The notes under the pieces were generated by a model, which was not told where the DNA came from, searched no databases, and was given only the letters and a program-made list of their open reading frames with translations. DNA of 64,000 bases from Pedobacter antarcticus. GTDB taxonomy: Bacteria > Bacteroidota > Bacteroidia > Sphingobacteriales > Sphingobacteriaceae. Made by a program: the position numbers and the translations under genes. Positions 8,913 to 16,929 of this stretch are shown piece by piece. The DNA lies in NCBI RefSeq assembly GCF_900112985.1, contig NZ_FONS01000012.1:46269-110268 (forward strand). The letters run 5' to 3'. The first letter of the stretch is position 1; each line of letters opens with the position of its first letter.

Positions 8913-9629
8913 TTAATCTGCCGGCCCCGATATAAAATCCATTACAGCGCAGTATCTGTATCCGGGGTGGGTACCGATAGTTACACCCGTATATTTCAAA
9001 TTGTTCTTTGTACTTAAAATCGTTTTTCTGTGGCCCAGATCATTTACATTCTTGTCCAGCAGCAGCATACAGATATTTGCAAATCCTTTTGAAAATCCGA
9101 AAGCAAGGTTCTCGGCCATTGCCCTGTTTGGATAATATGGGGTTATCCGGTCCTTAACCGATCTGCCATCACTTGAGTTATGTCCGGCCTTATTCGTTTT
9201 TTTAAGGTCTTTGGCGTGTTGCTGTGCAACCCAGGTTAAAGTTTCATCTGGTTCGAATAGGGGGAGGTTTCTAACATCTTTCAGGTCTTTTTCCAGCCCG
9301 CGGTAGTACTTGTCTTTCCGGTTTACCCGCAGGTCATTGTAGTTTCGGTATTGCTGCATCTCCTGGTTATATGCATTAGTAAAATCCTGAAAGTAGGTGT
9401 TGAAAAACTTCTCGCCATTGGTCCGGACCAGATTCATATAAAAGATTAGTTTTTTCTCTTCGTCATTTAGATACGGCGCATCTTTGGCAGTATCTGCGTT
9501 TTTAAGTTCTAATGCAGTCCAGGTATTCGCTGAAGACCGGCTTTGTGCGCAGAGTGTGTTTGATAGTCCAATCTGTATGAGCAGGAGAAGGAGCAGCCTG
9601 GTCAATAGGGTGTAGCTTAAGTTTTTCAT
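8913..9629 (-). CDS. secreted CAP/SCP domain protein
   Basis: A 238-aa exported protein. It has a signal peptide (leucine-rich core, cleavage near NTLCAQ) and a CAP/SCP/PR1-like domain with conserved NLVRTNGEKFFN, AQQHAKDL, GHNSSDGRS, AENLAFG and NDLGHRKTIL elements. The two His residues of the putative active cleft (GHNSS and LGHRK) are present. CAP proteins in Bacteroidota are secreted and of unknown activity. There is no obvious functional link to the neighbours. Confidence 0.85.
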   Translation of the reverse strand: MKNLSYTLLTRLLLLLLIQIGLSNTLCAQSRSSANTWTALELKNADTAKDAPYLNDEEKKLIFYMNLVRTNGEKFFNTYFQDFTNAYNQEMQQYRNYNDLRVNRKDKYYRGLEKDLKDVRNLPLFEPDETLTWVAQQHAKDLKKTNKAGHNSSDGRSVKDRITPYYPNRAMAENLAFGFSKGFANICMLLLDKNVNDLGHRKTILSTKNNLKYTGVTIGTHPGYRYCAVMDFISGPAD

Positions 9630-9696
9630 CCAGCATTTGTTAGCAAAGAGTATTCCGCTTATTCCGGCTTAATTTTTTATTACTTTTTATTTGCTA

Positions 9697-9829
9697 TTCT
9701 TCGGGGTTGATATACCGTTGGGATACCCTTGGTATACCCTTCCTTTACCCAAAGGGTATACCAAGGGTATCCCAACGGTATAGCAAGGGTATAGCAAGGG
9801 TATACCAAGGGTAATGCAACCCCGAAGAA
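9697..9829. repeat. 133-bp composite palindrome built from 11-bp repeats
   Basis: The element lies in the 339-bp gap between the CAP gene and glyS. The outer arms (9697-9709 and 9817-9829) are 13-bp perfect inverted repeats. The inner arms (9712-9741 and 9752-9781) are 30-bp perfect inverted repeats around a 10-bp spacer. The right half is a tandem array with an 11-bp period: AAGGGTATACC, AAGGGTATCCC, AACGGTATAGC, AAGGGTATAGC, AAGGGTATACC, AAGGGTAATGC. No ORF is present. It could be a small non-autonomous repeat or a protein-binding site. Confidence 0.85.
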
Positions 9830-9931
9830 AAGTGGTCGAAAAACTGGAATTACCTAAAATTTATTACAATTCATATAACTTCCCGCTATACACAGCCAGG
9901 GAAGTAATGTGATTTGCTAAGGCACAAAAAA

Positions 9932-9954
9932 GCCCGGTCATTTAATGACCGGGC
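9932..9954 (-). terminator. Rho-independent terminator after glyS
   Basis: A 10-bp perfect stem (GCCCGGTCAT at 9932-9941, ATGACCGGGC at 9945-9954) with a 3-nt loop. It is followed on the minus strand by TTTTTT, 15 nt past the glyS stop. Confidence 0.85.
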
Positions 9955-9968
9955 GCGTTATTTCTATT

Positions 9969-11456
9969 TTATAATTTTCTCAGCAGGTTTTTCCAGCTTA
10001 CTTTGCTTGAGATCAGTTCCTCCAGATCTTTAATTTCGATACGCTGCTGTTCCATGCTGTCACGGTGACGGATGGTTACAGTCTGATCTTCCAGGGTCTG
10101 ATGATCGATTGTAAGACAGAATGGGGTACCTATAGCATCTTGTCTGCGGTAACGTTTACCAATAGAGTCTTTTTCCTCATAAACGACGCTATGATCGAAT
10201 TTAAGCAAGTCCATGATTTCTTTCGCTTTTTCTGGTAAACCATCTTTTTTAGTTAGAGGCAGAATTGCAACTTTAATAGGGGCCAGGCAAGGGTGCAGGT
10301 GTAAAACAATGCGGCTGTCGGTTTTCTCGCCTTCAGAAAGATCCTGCTCTTCGAAAGCACCAATCATAGTGAGCAAGAACATTCTGTCCAGACCGATAGA
10401 AGTTTCGATGACATAAGGAATATAGTTTCCGTATGGCTTTCCTTCTTCATTCAGGTCATTATCAAAATATTGCATTTTTTTACCTGAAAACTCCTGGTGC
10501 TGACTTAGATCAAAATCAGTACGGCTGTGAATACCTTCTACTTCTTTAAAGCCAAATGGGAATTCAAATTCTATATCAACTGCAGCATTTGCGTAATGCG
10601 CAAGTTTTGCATGGTCGTGGTATTTATATTTTGCAGGATCTGTACCCAATGCTGTATGCCATTTTAAACGTGCTTCTTTCCAGTAAGCATACCATTTCAT
10701 TTCTTCTCCCGGACGAACAAAGAATTGCATTTCCATTTGTTCGAACTCACGCATACGCATAATGAACTGTCTGGCAATAACTTCATTCCGGAAAGCTTTT
10801 CCGATCTGGGCAATCCCAAAAGGAATTTTCATCCGGCCGGATTTCTGAACGTTCAGGAAGTTCACAAAGATTCCCTGAGCCGTTTCCGGACGCAGGTAAA
10901 CTTCTTCGGCACCTTCTGCCATTGCACCGAACTGGGTACTGAACATCAGGTTAAACTGACGTACATCTGTCCAGTTTTTTGTACCGCTGACCGGGCAGGC
11001 GATTTCATGCTGTTCAATCAGGACTTTAAGCTGTGGCAGATTCTCATCTTTCAAAGCCTGATCCATATCTGCCTGCAGCTGCGCAGCCTTATCTGTTTTG
11101 CCGTCCTTTTCATAACGGGCAATTTTATCTTCCAGTAACTGGTCTGCACGATAACGTTTTTTCGAATCTTTATTGTCGATCATAGGATCGCTGAAGCCGT
11201 CTACGTGACCACTTGCTTTCCATACTTTAGGATGCATAAATATTGCAGAATCAATTCCGACAATATTTTCATGTAGCTGAACCATCGATTTCCACCAATA
11301 GGTTTTAATATTATTTTTTAGTTCAGCACCTAACTGGCCGTAGTCATATACGGCACTTAATCCATCATAAATTTCGCTGCTTTGAAATACGAAACCATAT
11401 TCCTTGGCATGAGAGATCACATTTTTAAATTGTTCGTCGTTATTCGTTTTGGCCAT
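9969..11456 (-). CDS. glyS: glycyl-tRNA synthetase (alpha2 type)
   Basis: Charges tRNA-Gly in the cytoplasm. At 495 aa it is the single-chain dimeric class II form, not the alpha/beta form. Class II motifs are clear: YLRPETAQGIFVNF (motif 2 region), FGIAQIGKAFRNE, and a C-terminal anticodon-binding domain with RRQDAIGTPFCLTID. The ATG at 11456 (MAKTNNDEQF) is chosen over an upstream codon because a TATATTTG box lies 7 nt before it and would be internal otherwise. It is monocistronic, with a strong terminator after it. Confidence 0.97.
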   Translation of the reverse strand: MAKTNNDEQFKNVISHAKEYGFVFQSSEIYDGLSAVYDYGQLGAELKNNIKTYWWKSMVQLHENIVGIDSAIFMHPKVWKASGHVDGFSDPMIDNKDSKKRYRADQLLEDKIARYEKDGKTDKAAQLQADMDQALKDENLPQLKVLIEQHEIACPVSGTKNWTDVRQFNLMFSTQFGAMAEGAEEVYLRPETAQGIFVNFLNVQKSGRMKIPFGIAQIGKAFRNEVIARQFIMRMREFEQMEMQFFVRPGEEMKWYAYWKEARLKWHTALGTDPAKYKYHDHAKLAHYANAAVDIEFEFPFGFKEVEGIHSRTDFDLSQHQEFSGKKMQYFDNDLNEEGKPYGNYIPYVIETSIGLDRMFLLTMIGAFEEQDLSEGEKTDSRIVLHLHPCLAPIKVAILPLTKKDGLPEKAKEIMDLLKFDHSVVYEEKDSIGKRYRRQDAIGTPFCLTIDHQTLEDQTVTIRHRDSMEQQRIEIKDLEELISSKVSWKNLLRKL

Positions 11457-11463
11457 AATACTG

Positions 11464-11471
11464 CAAATATA
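11464..11471 (-). promoter_or_regulatory. -7 promoter box TATATTTG immediately before glyS
   Basis: Perfect TAnnTTTG on the minus strand, ending 7 nt before the glyS ATG. With a start site a few bases downstream, the mRNA would have almost no leader. Confidence 0.6.
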
Positions 11472-11691
11472 GAATTTGAAGAGTAATTTAAAATATGAAT
11501 AAACACCAATTTGTCGCTGGGTATGAATAGACTGCATGGAAAAACCAACATAAAACTGACTCTTTGTAAGATATATTCAGTAAATTAAATACTTGACTGT
11601 TAGTGTTTTGTGATGGTTATATCTGAATTGGCCGGCTTTTTGATTTAATCACATCAGCGTAAAAGCGCTACTAAACTTAAATACACATATT

Positions 11692-12249
11692 ATGAAAAAG
11701 ATCTTTTTACTTACCGCTCTTGCAGGAATGTTCGCTTGGTCAACCGCATCCGCTCAGGTACGTGACCCGGCTATGTCAGGCGCTAAGTTAGGTATCGGGG
11801 CCGATTTTGCTTTTCCAACTGGAAATACCGGTGACGTTTATAAATTAGGGTATGGAGGTTCGCTTGAATTCCAGACACCTATAGCAGATCGGTTGAATTT
11901 CACAGCAAGTGCAGGTTACCTGACTTTTACAGGTAAAGAATATGGTTTTGGCGGTATCACTATTAAAGCGCGTGATTTTAGCGCTGTTCCGGTAAAAGTG
12001 GGGATTAAATATTTCCTTGCGGAGAATTTTTATGCAGGCGGACAGGTGGGTGCGTCATTTGGAACCAGTGATGGTGCAGGTACGGCGTTTGCCTATACTC
12101 CTGGCATTGGTGTAGAATTTCCAGTTGCTGATAAAGGTTCAATCGACCTTGGTGCACGCTATGAAGGCTGGTCTGCAAAAAACGAGAATCAATTTGTACC
12201 AGTTAAAAATTTCGTAGGATTAAGACTGGCATATAACTTTGGTTTATAA
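11692..12249 (+). CDS. outer membrane beta-barrel protein
   Basis: A 185-aa protein with a signal peptide (MKKIFLLTALAGMFAWSTASAQ) followed by alternating hydrophobic strands and glycine-rich turns. It ends in FVGLRLAYNFGL, the C-terminal aromatic/hydrophobic strand typical of outer-membrane barrels. It is probably an eight-stranded barrel of the OmpX/OmpA-like size class. Function unknown. A long perfect hairpin follows directly and separates it from the convergent glycerophosphodiesterase gene. Confidence 0.85.
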   Translation: MKKIFLLTALAGMFAWSTASAQVRDPAMSGAKLGIGADFAFPTGNTGDVYKLGYGGSLEFQTPIADRLNFTASAGYLTFTGKEYGFGGITIKARDFSAVPVKVGIKYFLAENFYAGGQVGASFGTSDGAGTAFAYTPGIGVEFPVADKGSIDLGARYEGWSAKNENQFVPVKNFVGLRLAYNFGL

Positions 12250-12250
12250 T

Positions 12251-12306
12251 AAATCAATTCATAAAAAAAGGGCATCTTCAGATGCCCTTTTTTTATGAAT
12301 TGATTT
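12251..12306. terminator. bidirectional terminator with 27-bp perfect arms
   Basis: The arms at 12251-12277 and 12280-12306 are perfect reverse complements. The core GGGCAT/ATGCCC is flanked by A7 and T7 runs, so it works in both directions. It serves the convergent beta-barrel and glycerophosphodiesterase genes. The outer ATGAATTGATTT extension makes it longer than needed for termination. Confidence 0.9.
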
Positions 12307-12319
12307 TTATATCGCCGTC

Positions 12320-13303
12320 TTATTTTGTTTGATAACTGCCAAATAAACGGATAAGCCTATCTGGATAATTCGAAATGATTCCGTCTACACCCAGTTTTCC
12401 CAGTTCGACCATGTCTTTTTCTTCGTCCACAGTCCAGGGTAAAATCAACATTTTATTTTCATGTGCTTTTTTTACCATTCCGGCATCTACTGAAGAGAAG
12501 TGTGGGCTGTAAATATCAGGAGTAAAACCTAGTTTTTTAAGATCTTCATCGATACCACCTTTACCATAGGCCAGAATAGCCTGTTTTACTTTTTCCTGGT
12601 TTTCTTTATCAAGGCCAGCTTTTTTTAATTCAGAAGACAGATCCATTTTTCCAAAAGCCAGCAGAGAGAGTTTTAACTTGGGTTCGGTTTTATGCAGGAT
12701 CTGTAAAGTTCTTACGTCGAATGACTGTATTGTAATGCGGTTATTGATGTTTTTAGGGTTTAATACCTTCATTAACGTAGTCACGAACACTTCTGGTGAT
12801 GGATTATATACCCCGTCTCCTGCAGGAGAGATTTTTGTTTCAATATTATAATAAACAGGTTTCAGCTGATTCTTTTTTACATAATTTTCCACGCTGTCAA
12901 TCAGTTCAGAAAGCAGTGGCTTATGTGTTTTCATTTTTACCTGCTGCGGGAACATCGGATGAGGTTTGAGCCCGGCATCAAAATGACTTATACTATCGTA
13001 GCTCATCTGGAAAAGTGCTATGCCGGCCTGTTCCTTTTTTGTAATTTCAGAACCATCAGGTTTAAGCATGAAATCCGCTGACATATATGGGTCATGGGAC
13101 ACTACCACTTTGCCATCACTGGATATAACAACATCCAGTTCGAGGGTTTTTACCCCTAGCTTTACACCGTTTAGCATTGCCGCAATAGTGTTTTCCGGCA
13201 TTAAACCCATACCGCCACGGTGGCCCTGGACGTCTAATTTTTGTTGTCCGAATGCAGCGCCTGTCAAACAAACTGCTGCTGTTAGTATCATTAGTTTTTT
13301 CAC
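12320..13303 (-). CDS. secreted glycerophosphodiester phosphodiesterase
   Basis: A 327-aa exported enzyme of the GDPD family (TIM barrel). It hydrolyses glycerophosphodiesters to glycerol-3-phosphate and an alcohol. Catalytic motifs are GHRGGMGLMPENT (first catalytic His), LELDVVIS (metal-binding Glu/Asp) and VVSHDP (second His). A signal peptide precedes them, with cleavage near AFGQQ. The start is GTG at 13303 with a basic MKKLM N-terminus; the next in-frame ATG four codons later would also be possible. Confidence 0.92.
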   Translation of the reverse strand: MKKLMILTAAVCLTGAAFGQQKLDVQGHRGGMGLMPENTIAAMLNGVKLGVKTLELDVVISSDGKVVVSHDPYMSADFMLKPDGSEITKKEQAGIALFQMSYDSISHFDAGLKPHPMFPQQVKMKTHKPLLSELIDSVENYVKKNQLKPVYYNIETKISPAGDGVYNPSPEVFVTTLMKVLNPKNINNRITIQSFDVRTLQILHKTEPKLKLSLLAFGKMDLSSELKKAGLDKENQEKVKQAILAYGKGGIDEDLKKLGFTPDIYSPHFSSVDAGMVKKAHENKMLILPWTVDEEKDMVELGKLGVDGIISNYPDRLIRLFGSYQTK

Positions 13304-13365
13304 GTCGCTAAACTAATCAACTTCCTTTCTGCTCAAGTTAAGGCAATATTAAATCATCATCGACG

Positions 13366-13983
13366 CTATGGTTTTTCGAGGTATTTCCAGTTCCTGATCT
13401 TTCCATCCGCTAGCCATTCTACGGCGGTCTGCATCCTTTTTTCACGCGTTGCTTTTGTTTTCGCTTCGGTAATCCATTGCAGGTATTCTTTCCTCTGAGA
13501 ATAACTGAAGTTTTCGAAATGGTTTTTAGCCGCTATTGCCTGCGCCAAAAGGTTTGCAAAGTCTTCAGGAATTAGCAGTTCGGTCTTTGGAGATGCAGGT
13601 TTCTTTTTGAGTTTAACGCCTTCTTCGTTAAGCTGAACTGCAAACTTAATACTGGAAATCAACAGGTCGTCGGTAGGCAAATCGTTCAGTGAACATATCT
13701 TGCCCAGCTGTCCCATGGCATTTGCGGAAGCGCTGCTTCTTAATTCTTGCGTTGCCGGGGGAAGGAGTGCCGCTTTCCAGAAACCGAAAGCACAGTGCTG
13801 TTTAAAAGCCGCCATACTGCAGACAGTTCCCTTATATTCGAAATGAGGAAAACTCCATTTCATGGTCTCTTTCATTTCGGGACATGCCTGGTGAACCAGC
13901 GTTCTGAGATGGTTCAAAATTGGTTTGGCAAATTCTGCTGCATCATCTATATATTTATCTATTCTGGGATCGTATTTTTCCAT
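13366..13983 (-). CDS. DUF1801 / YdeI-like (OmpD-associated family) protein
   Basis: A 205-aa cytosolic protein. The first ~115 residues match the DUF1801 pattern (MKWSFPHFEYKG, MAAFKQHCAFGFWK). The C-terminal part (FENFSYSQRKEYLQWI, AKTKATREKRMQTAVEWLADGK) is the YdeI/OmpD-associated region. No enzymatic activity is established for this family. It is divergent from dnaN. Confidence 0.85.
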   Translation of the reverse strand: MEKYDPRIDKYIDDAAEFAKPILNHLRTLVHQACPEMKETMKWSFPHFEYKGTVCSMAAFKQHCAFGFWKAALLPPATQELRSSASANAMGQLGKICSLNDLPTDDLLISSIKFAVQLNEEGVKLKKKPASPKTELLIPEDFANLLAQAIAAKNHFENFSYSQRKEYLQWITEAKTKATREKRMQTAVEWLADGKIRNWKYLEKP

Positions 13984-14120
13984 AGGTCGATTTTGTATGA
14001 CGATTAAAATAAGAAAACAAATAAATCATAATATTGATTTGTTTTCCAAAAAATCAGATAATAATGGCGGCGATTTTTCAACATTATTACAGCGAGTATA
14101 AGTATGCGAGGTAATTTTTA

Positions 14121-14128
14121 TATTTTTG
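14121..14128 (+). promoter_or_regulatory. -7 promoter box TATTTTTG before dnaN
   Basis: TAnnTTTG match 21 nt before the dnaN ATG, in the 166-bp divergent gap. No clear -33 element is seen. Confidence 0.5.
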
Positions 14129-14149
14129 AGAACTTGACAAGATCATATT

Positions 14150-15274
14150 ATGAGATTTATTGTATCCACATCAACGCTTTTAAAACATTTACAAACGGTT
14201 AATGGTGCCTCAAGCAGCAGCACTGTTTTACCGATATTGGAAAATTTCCTTTTTGAGATTAAAGAGGGTAATTTAACGATTTCGGCAACTGACCTTCAAA
14301 CCAGTATGACTACGTCATTACCGGTTGAATCTAAAGAAGGGGGTAAAGTAGCCGTTCCTGCAAGAATTCTGCTGGATACTTTAAAAACGCTTCCTGACCA
14401 GCCAATTTCATTTAATATCGACGATTCGACTTTCTCCATTGAGATCAGCGCCGGTGATGGAAAATATAAACTGAGCGGTGAAAACGGAGATGACTTCCCA
14501 AAAATACCTGTAGTTGAAAACGCATCTTCAGTGAACCTGCCTGCAGCTGTACTGACAGAAGCGATTACCAAAACTATTTTTGCAGTAAGCAACGATGAGC
14601 TTCGTCCTGCAATGACCGGTGTATTCTGCCAGTTGTCAGATCAGTTCATCACGTTTGTGGCAACAGATGCACATAAACTGGTCAGATATAGAAGAATGGA
14701 TAGCAAAGCTGAAAAAACAGCTTCCTTTATTCTTCCTAAAAAAGCTTTGACCCTGTTAAAAGCTGCACTTCCTTCAACTGATATCAATGTATCGGTCGAT
14801 TATAATGCAACAAGCGCATTTTTTAAATTTGAAAATATTAACCTGGTATGCCGTCTGATTGATGAGCGTTATCCGGATTACGAAGCTGTAATTCCAGCGA
14901 ATAACCCTAACAAACTGATTATCGACCGCGCTTTGTTTTTGAATACACTGCGTCGTGTGGTAATTTTTGCTAATAAAACCACACATCAGGTTAGGTTGAA
15001 AATCAACGGAAGTGAATTAAATATTTCTTCAGAAGATCTGGACTTTGCAAATGAGGCCCACGAACGTCTGAGTTGCCAATATGAGGGTGAAGACCTTGAA
15101 ATTGGTTTCAATGCACGTTTCCTGATTGAAATGTTAAGTAACTTATCTGGTGAGGAAGTTACGCTGGAACTGTCTACACCAAACCGTGCAGGCTTGCTGA
15201 TTCCTCAGACTAATAATGAAAATGAGGATGTGCTAATGCTGGTTATGCCGGTTATGCTAAACAGTTACAACTAA
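14150..15274 (+). CDS. dnaN: DNA polymerase III subunit beta (sliding clamp)
   Basis: The ring-shaped processivity factor of the replicative polymerase. The 374-aa length and the three repeated clamp domains are standard. Recognisable segments include MRFIVSTSTLLKHLQTVNG at the N-terminus, VSNDELRPAMTGVFC in domain 2, FVATDAHKLVRY, and the C-terminal VLMLVMPVML, which forms part of the clamp-binding pocket. dnaA is not adjacent, so this is not an obvious replication-origin locus. A terminator-like hairpin follows before the DedA gene. Confidence 0.97.
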   Translation: MRFIVSTSTLLKHLQTVNGASSSSTVLPILENFLFEIKEGNLTISATDLQTSMTTSLPVESKEGGKVAVPARILLDTLKTLPDQPISFNIDDSTFSIEISAGDGKYKLSGENGDDFPKIPVVENASSVNLPAAVLTEAITKTIFAVSNDELRPAMTGVFCQLSDQFITFVATDAHKLVRYRRMDSKAEKTASFILPKKALTLLKAALPSTDINVSVDYNATSAFFKFENINLVCRLIDERYPDYEAVIPANNPNKLIIDRALFLNTLRRVVIFANKTTHQVRLKINGSELNISSEDLDFANEAHERLSCQYEGEDLEIGFNARFLIEMLSNLSGEEVTLELSTPNRAGLLIPQTNNENEDVLMLVMPVMLNSYN

Positions 15275-15299
15275 AATTTTTTACGATTTTTTCTAAAAT

Positions 15300-15338
15300 G
15301 TCAAATGCGCTGGAATTTTATGCTGCATTTGACGTTTT
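15300..15338 (+). terminator. probable terminator after dnaN
   Basis: A 9-bp stem (GTCAAATGC at 15300-15308, GCATTTGAC at 15325-15333) with a 16-nt loop, then GTTTT. Flanking AAAA/TTTT can extend it. It ends 13 nt before the DedA start codon. Confidence 0.55.
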
Positions 15339-15350
15339 AATACCAGACCT

Positions 15351-16007
15351 ATGGATATCATCAATCAGCTTATACAATTTATTCTGCATACAGATGTAGA
15401 ATTGGTAAAACTGGTCAGTAACTACCAGACTTGGACTTACCTGATCTTGTTTATAATAATTTTCGCGGAAACGGGTTTTGTTGTAACTCCATTTTTACCC
15501 GGCGATTCTATGCTTTTTGCAGTCGGAGCGCTTATTGCAAAGGGAAATACAGGCCTGGATATCTGGATTATGTTTTTCTTGCTTACTGCAGCCGGTATTT
15601 TGGGAAACAGCTTGAATTACAGACTGGGAAGTTTCTTTGGGGTTAAGGTGTTTAAACCGCAAAACAGGATACTGAAACTAGAATATTATAACAAATCACA
15701 CGAGTTTTTCGAGAAACATGGTGGTAAGGCGATTATTTTCAGTCGTTTCCTGCCTATTTTCAGAACTATCGCACCGTTTGTAGCTGGTGTGGCTAAAATG
15801 CCTTTCGGCAGATTTACATACTACAATATTGTAGGTGGTATTGCTTGGATCGCAAGTTTACTATTTGCAGGTTACTTGTTAGGACAAATTCCGCTGATCC
15901 GTGATAATTTCTCTCTTGTTATCGCTTTCATCGCTATTGTGACTTTTGCACCGGTGGTCTTTGCCGCTCTAAAGTCAATGTTCAAGCCGAAAGAAACCAT
16001 AGACTAA
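15351..16007 (+). CDS. DedA family membrane protein
   Basis: A 218-aa polytopic inner-membrane protein of the DedA/SNARE-associated (VTT) family. Family hallmarks are FAETGFVVTPFLPGDSMLFA near residue 40 and the [F/Y]-x3-G-[G]-K region followed by SRFLPIFRTIAPFVAGVAKM, including the conserved R-x3-P-x4-AG motif. Members act as lipid scramblases/flippases, including undecaprenyl phosphate translocases in some bacteria; which lipid applies here is unknown. It converges on the phospholipase-like gene. Confidence 0.92.
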   Translation: MDIINQLIQFILHTDVELVKLVSNYQTWTYLILFIIIFAETGFVVTPFLPGDSMLFAVGALIAKGNTGLDIWIMFFLLTAAGILGNSLNYRLGSFFGVKVFKPQNRILKLEYYNKSHEFFEKHGGKAIIFSRFLPIFRTIAPFVAGVAKMPFGRFTYYNIVGGIAWIASLLFAGYLLGQIPLIRDNFSLVIAFIAIVTFAPVVFAALKSMFKPKETID

Positions 16008-16012
16008 TTAAA

Positions 16013-16873
16013 TTATTCCAGCATGGGCTGACCCGCGTCAACCCATGCTGAATACCATAGTGACCCGGTCATGGCCACTGCACCACGCATTTGCCTTTCT
16101 ACCATCCCGTTAAGTCTCTGGTCATATGCTTTTGCGTATTCAGGTGAATAATTTCTGGTCAGAAGCCCTTTTCTTTTCGTGAAGCTATATTTACGGTAGG
16201 CTGGAAATTCTCCGCTGAGCCTGGCTTCTATACGTAATACACTATCGGCCAATTCATAGCTTGTGGCTATTATACGCCACGCTTCTGCTAAAGGGGAAGC
16301 TACATATACGGCTGGCCCGGTTATCAAATCAAACTGTTTATCAAATAACTCAGGGAGCAAGCTTTCCCACAAAGCATGGATACCAGTCTGTCCGGTGTAT
16401 TGTCCATTATGATTTCGGGTAGCATGTAAAGGAACATGAGCATCAGAAACATAATGTGCGAGATGGGCAGAAATGCGCAGGATACGACGTTTATTCTGTT
16501 CGCGAAAAGCGGCAACCAATTGCAGATAACTTTTTTGTATATGCCATGGGAGGATCCCGTTTTGCTGTAAATGTTCCAGGCCGTATTTTTCCAGCGCGTG
16601 TTCCCACCGGCGGGGAATACTGTCAATGCAATGATGGTAATTTTCCGTATCCAGGAAATGCCTTGGACCTTCTTGCGGATCAGTATATCTCCGCTTGTCA
16701 GGATCTATAGCATGCGCAGATAAATAACCGATATGGCTTTTATAAAAACGGATCATGCCTTCAGGTAAGGTGAGTACGGCAAGGTAGTTGATCCTCGTGT
16801 GTGCGTGAAAACCCCAGGAGCAAAAAAAAAGCAGGCAGAAGATGAGTGCTGCGAAGATGAATAAACTTTTCAT
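16013..16873 (-). CDS. zinc-dependent phospholipase C / S1-P1 nuclease-like secreted protein
   Basis: A 286-aa protein with an N-terminal signal peptide and the all-alpha phospholipase C/P1 nuclease fold. The mature N-terminus begins at WGFHAHTRIN, where Trp and His are expected zinc ligands. Further His/Asp ligands appear in HFLDTENY, AHLAHYVSDAHVPLHATRNH and GIHALWE. It probably acts in the periplasm on phospholipid or nucleic acid; which one cannot be told. The last codons overlap a strong hairpin. Confidence 0.85.
   Translation of the reverse strand: MKSLFIFAALIFCLLFFCSWGFHAHTRINYLAVLTLPEGMIRFYKSHIGYLSAHAIDPDKRRYTDPQEGPRHFLDTENYHHCIDSIPRRWEHALEKYGLEHLQQNGILPWHIQKSYLQLVAAFREQNKRRILRISAHLAHYVSDAHVPLHATRNHNGQYTGQTGIHALWESLLPELFDKQFDLITGPAVYVASPLAEAWRIIATSYELADSVLRIEARLSGEFPAYRKYSFTKRKGLLTRNYSPEYAKAYDQRLNGMVERQMRGAVAMTGSLWYSAWVDAGQPMLE
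16019..16050. terminator. hairpin overlapping the 3' end of the phospholipase-like gene
   Basis: Arms CAGCATGGG (16019-16027) and CCCATGCTG (16042-16050), extended inward by TGAC/GTCA around a CCGC loop. The stem is almost continuous, and on the minus strand the odd pair is G-U. It encodes the last residues (VDAGQPMLE) and lies between two convergent genes with 5 nt between their stops. T-runs are weak, so terminator function is inferred. Confidence 0.45.
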
Positions 16874-16929
16874 TTTCGTAAAACTACTTCAGGCCTGCCG
16901 ATATCAGTTAAGAATTTCTGTTTTGCTTT

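Noticed and set aside
9721..9815. The regular 11-bp repeats as a CRISPR array.
   Set aside because: Units are contiguous with no spacers, are partly inverted, and no cas gene is near.
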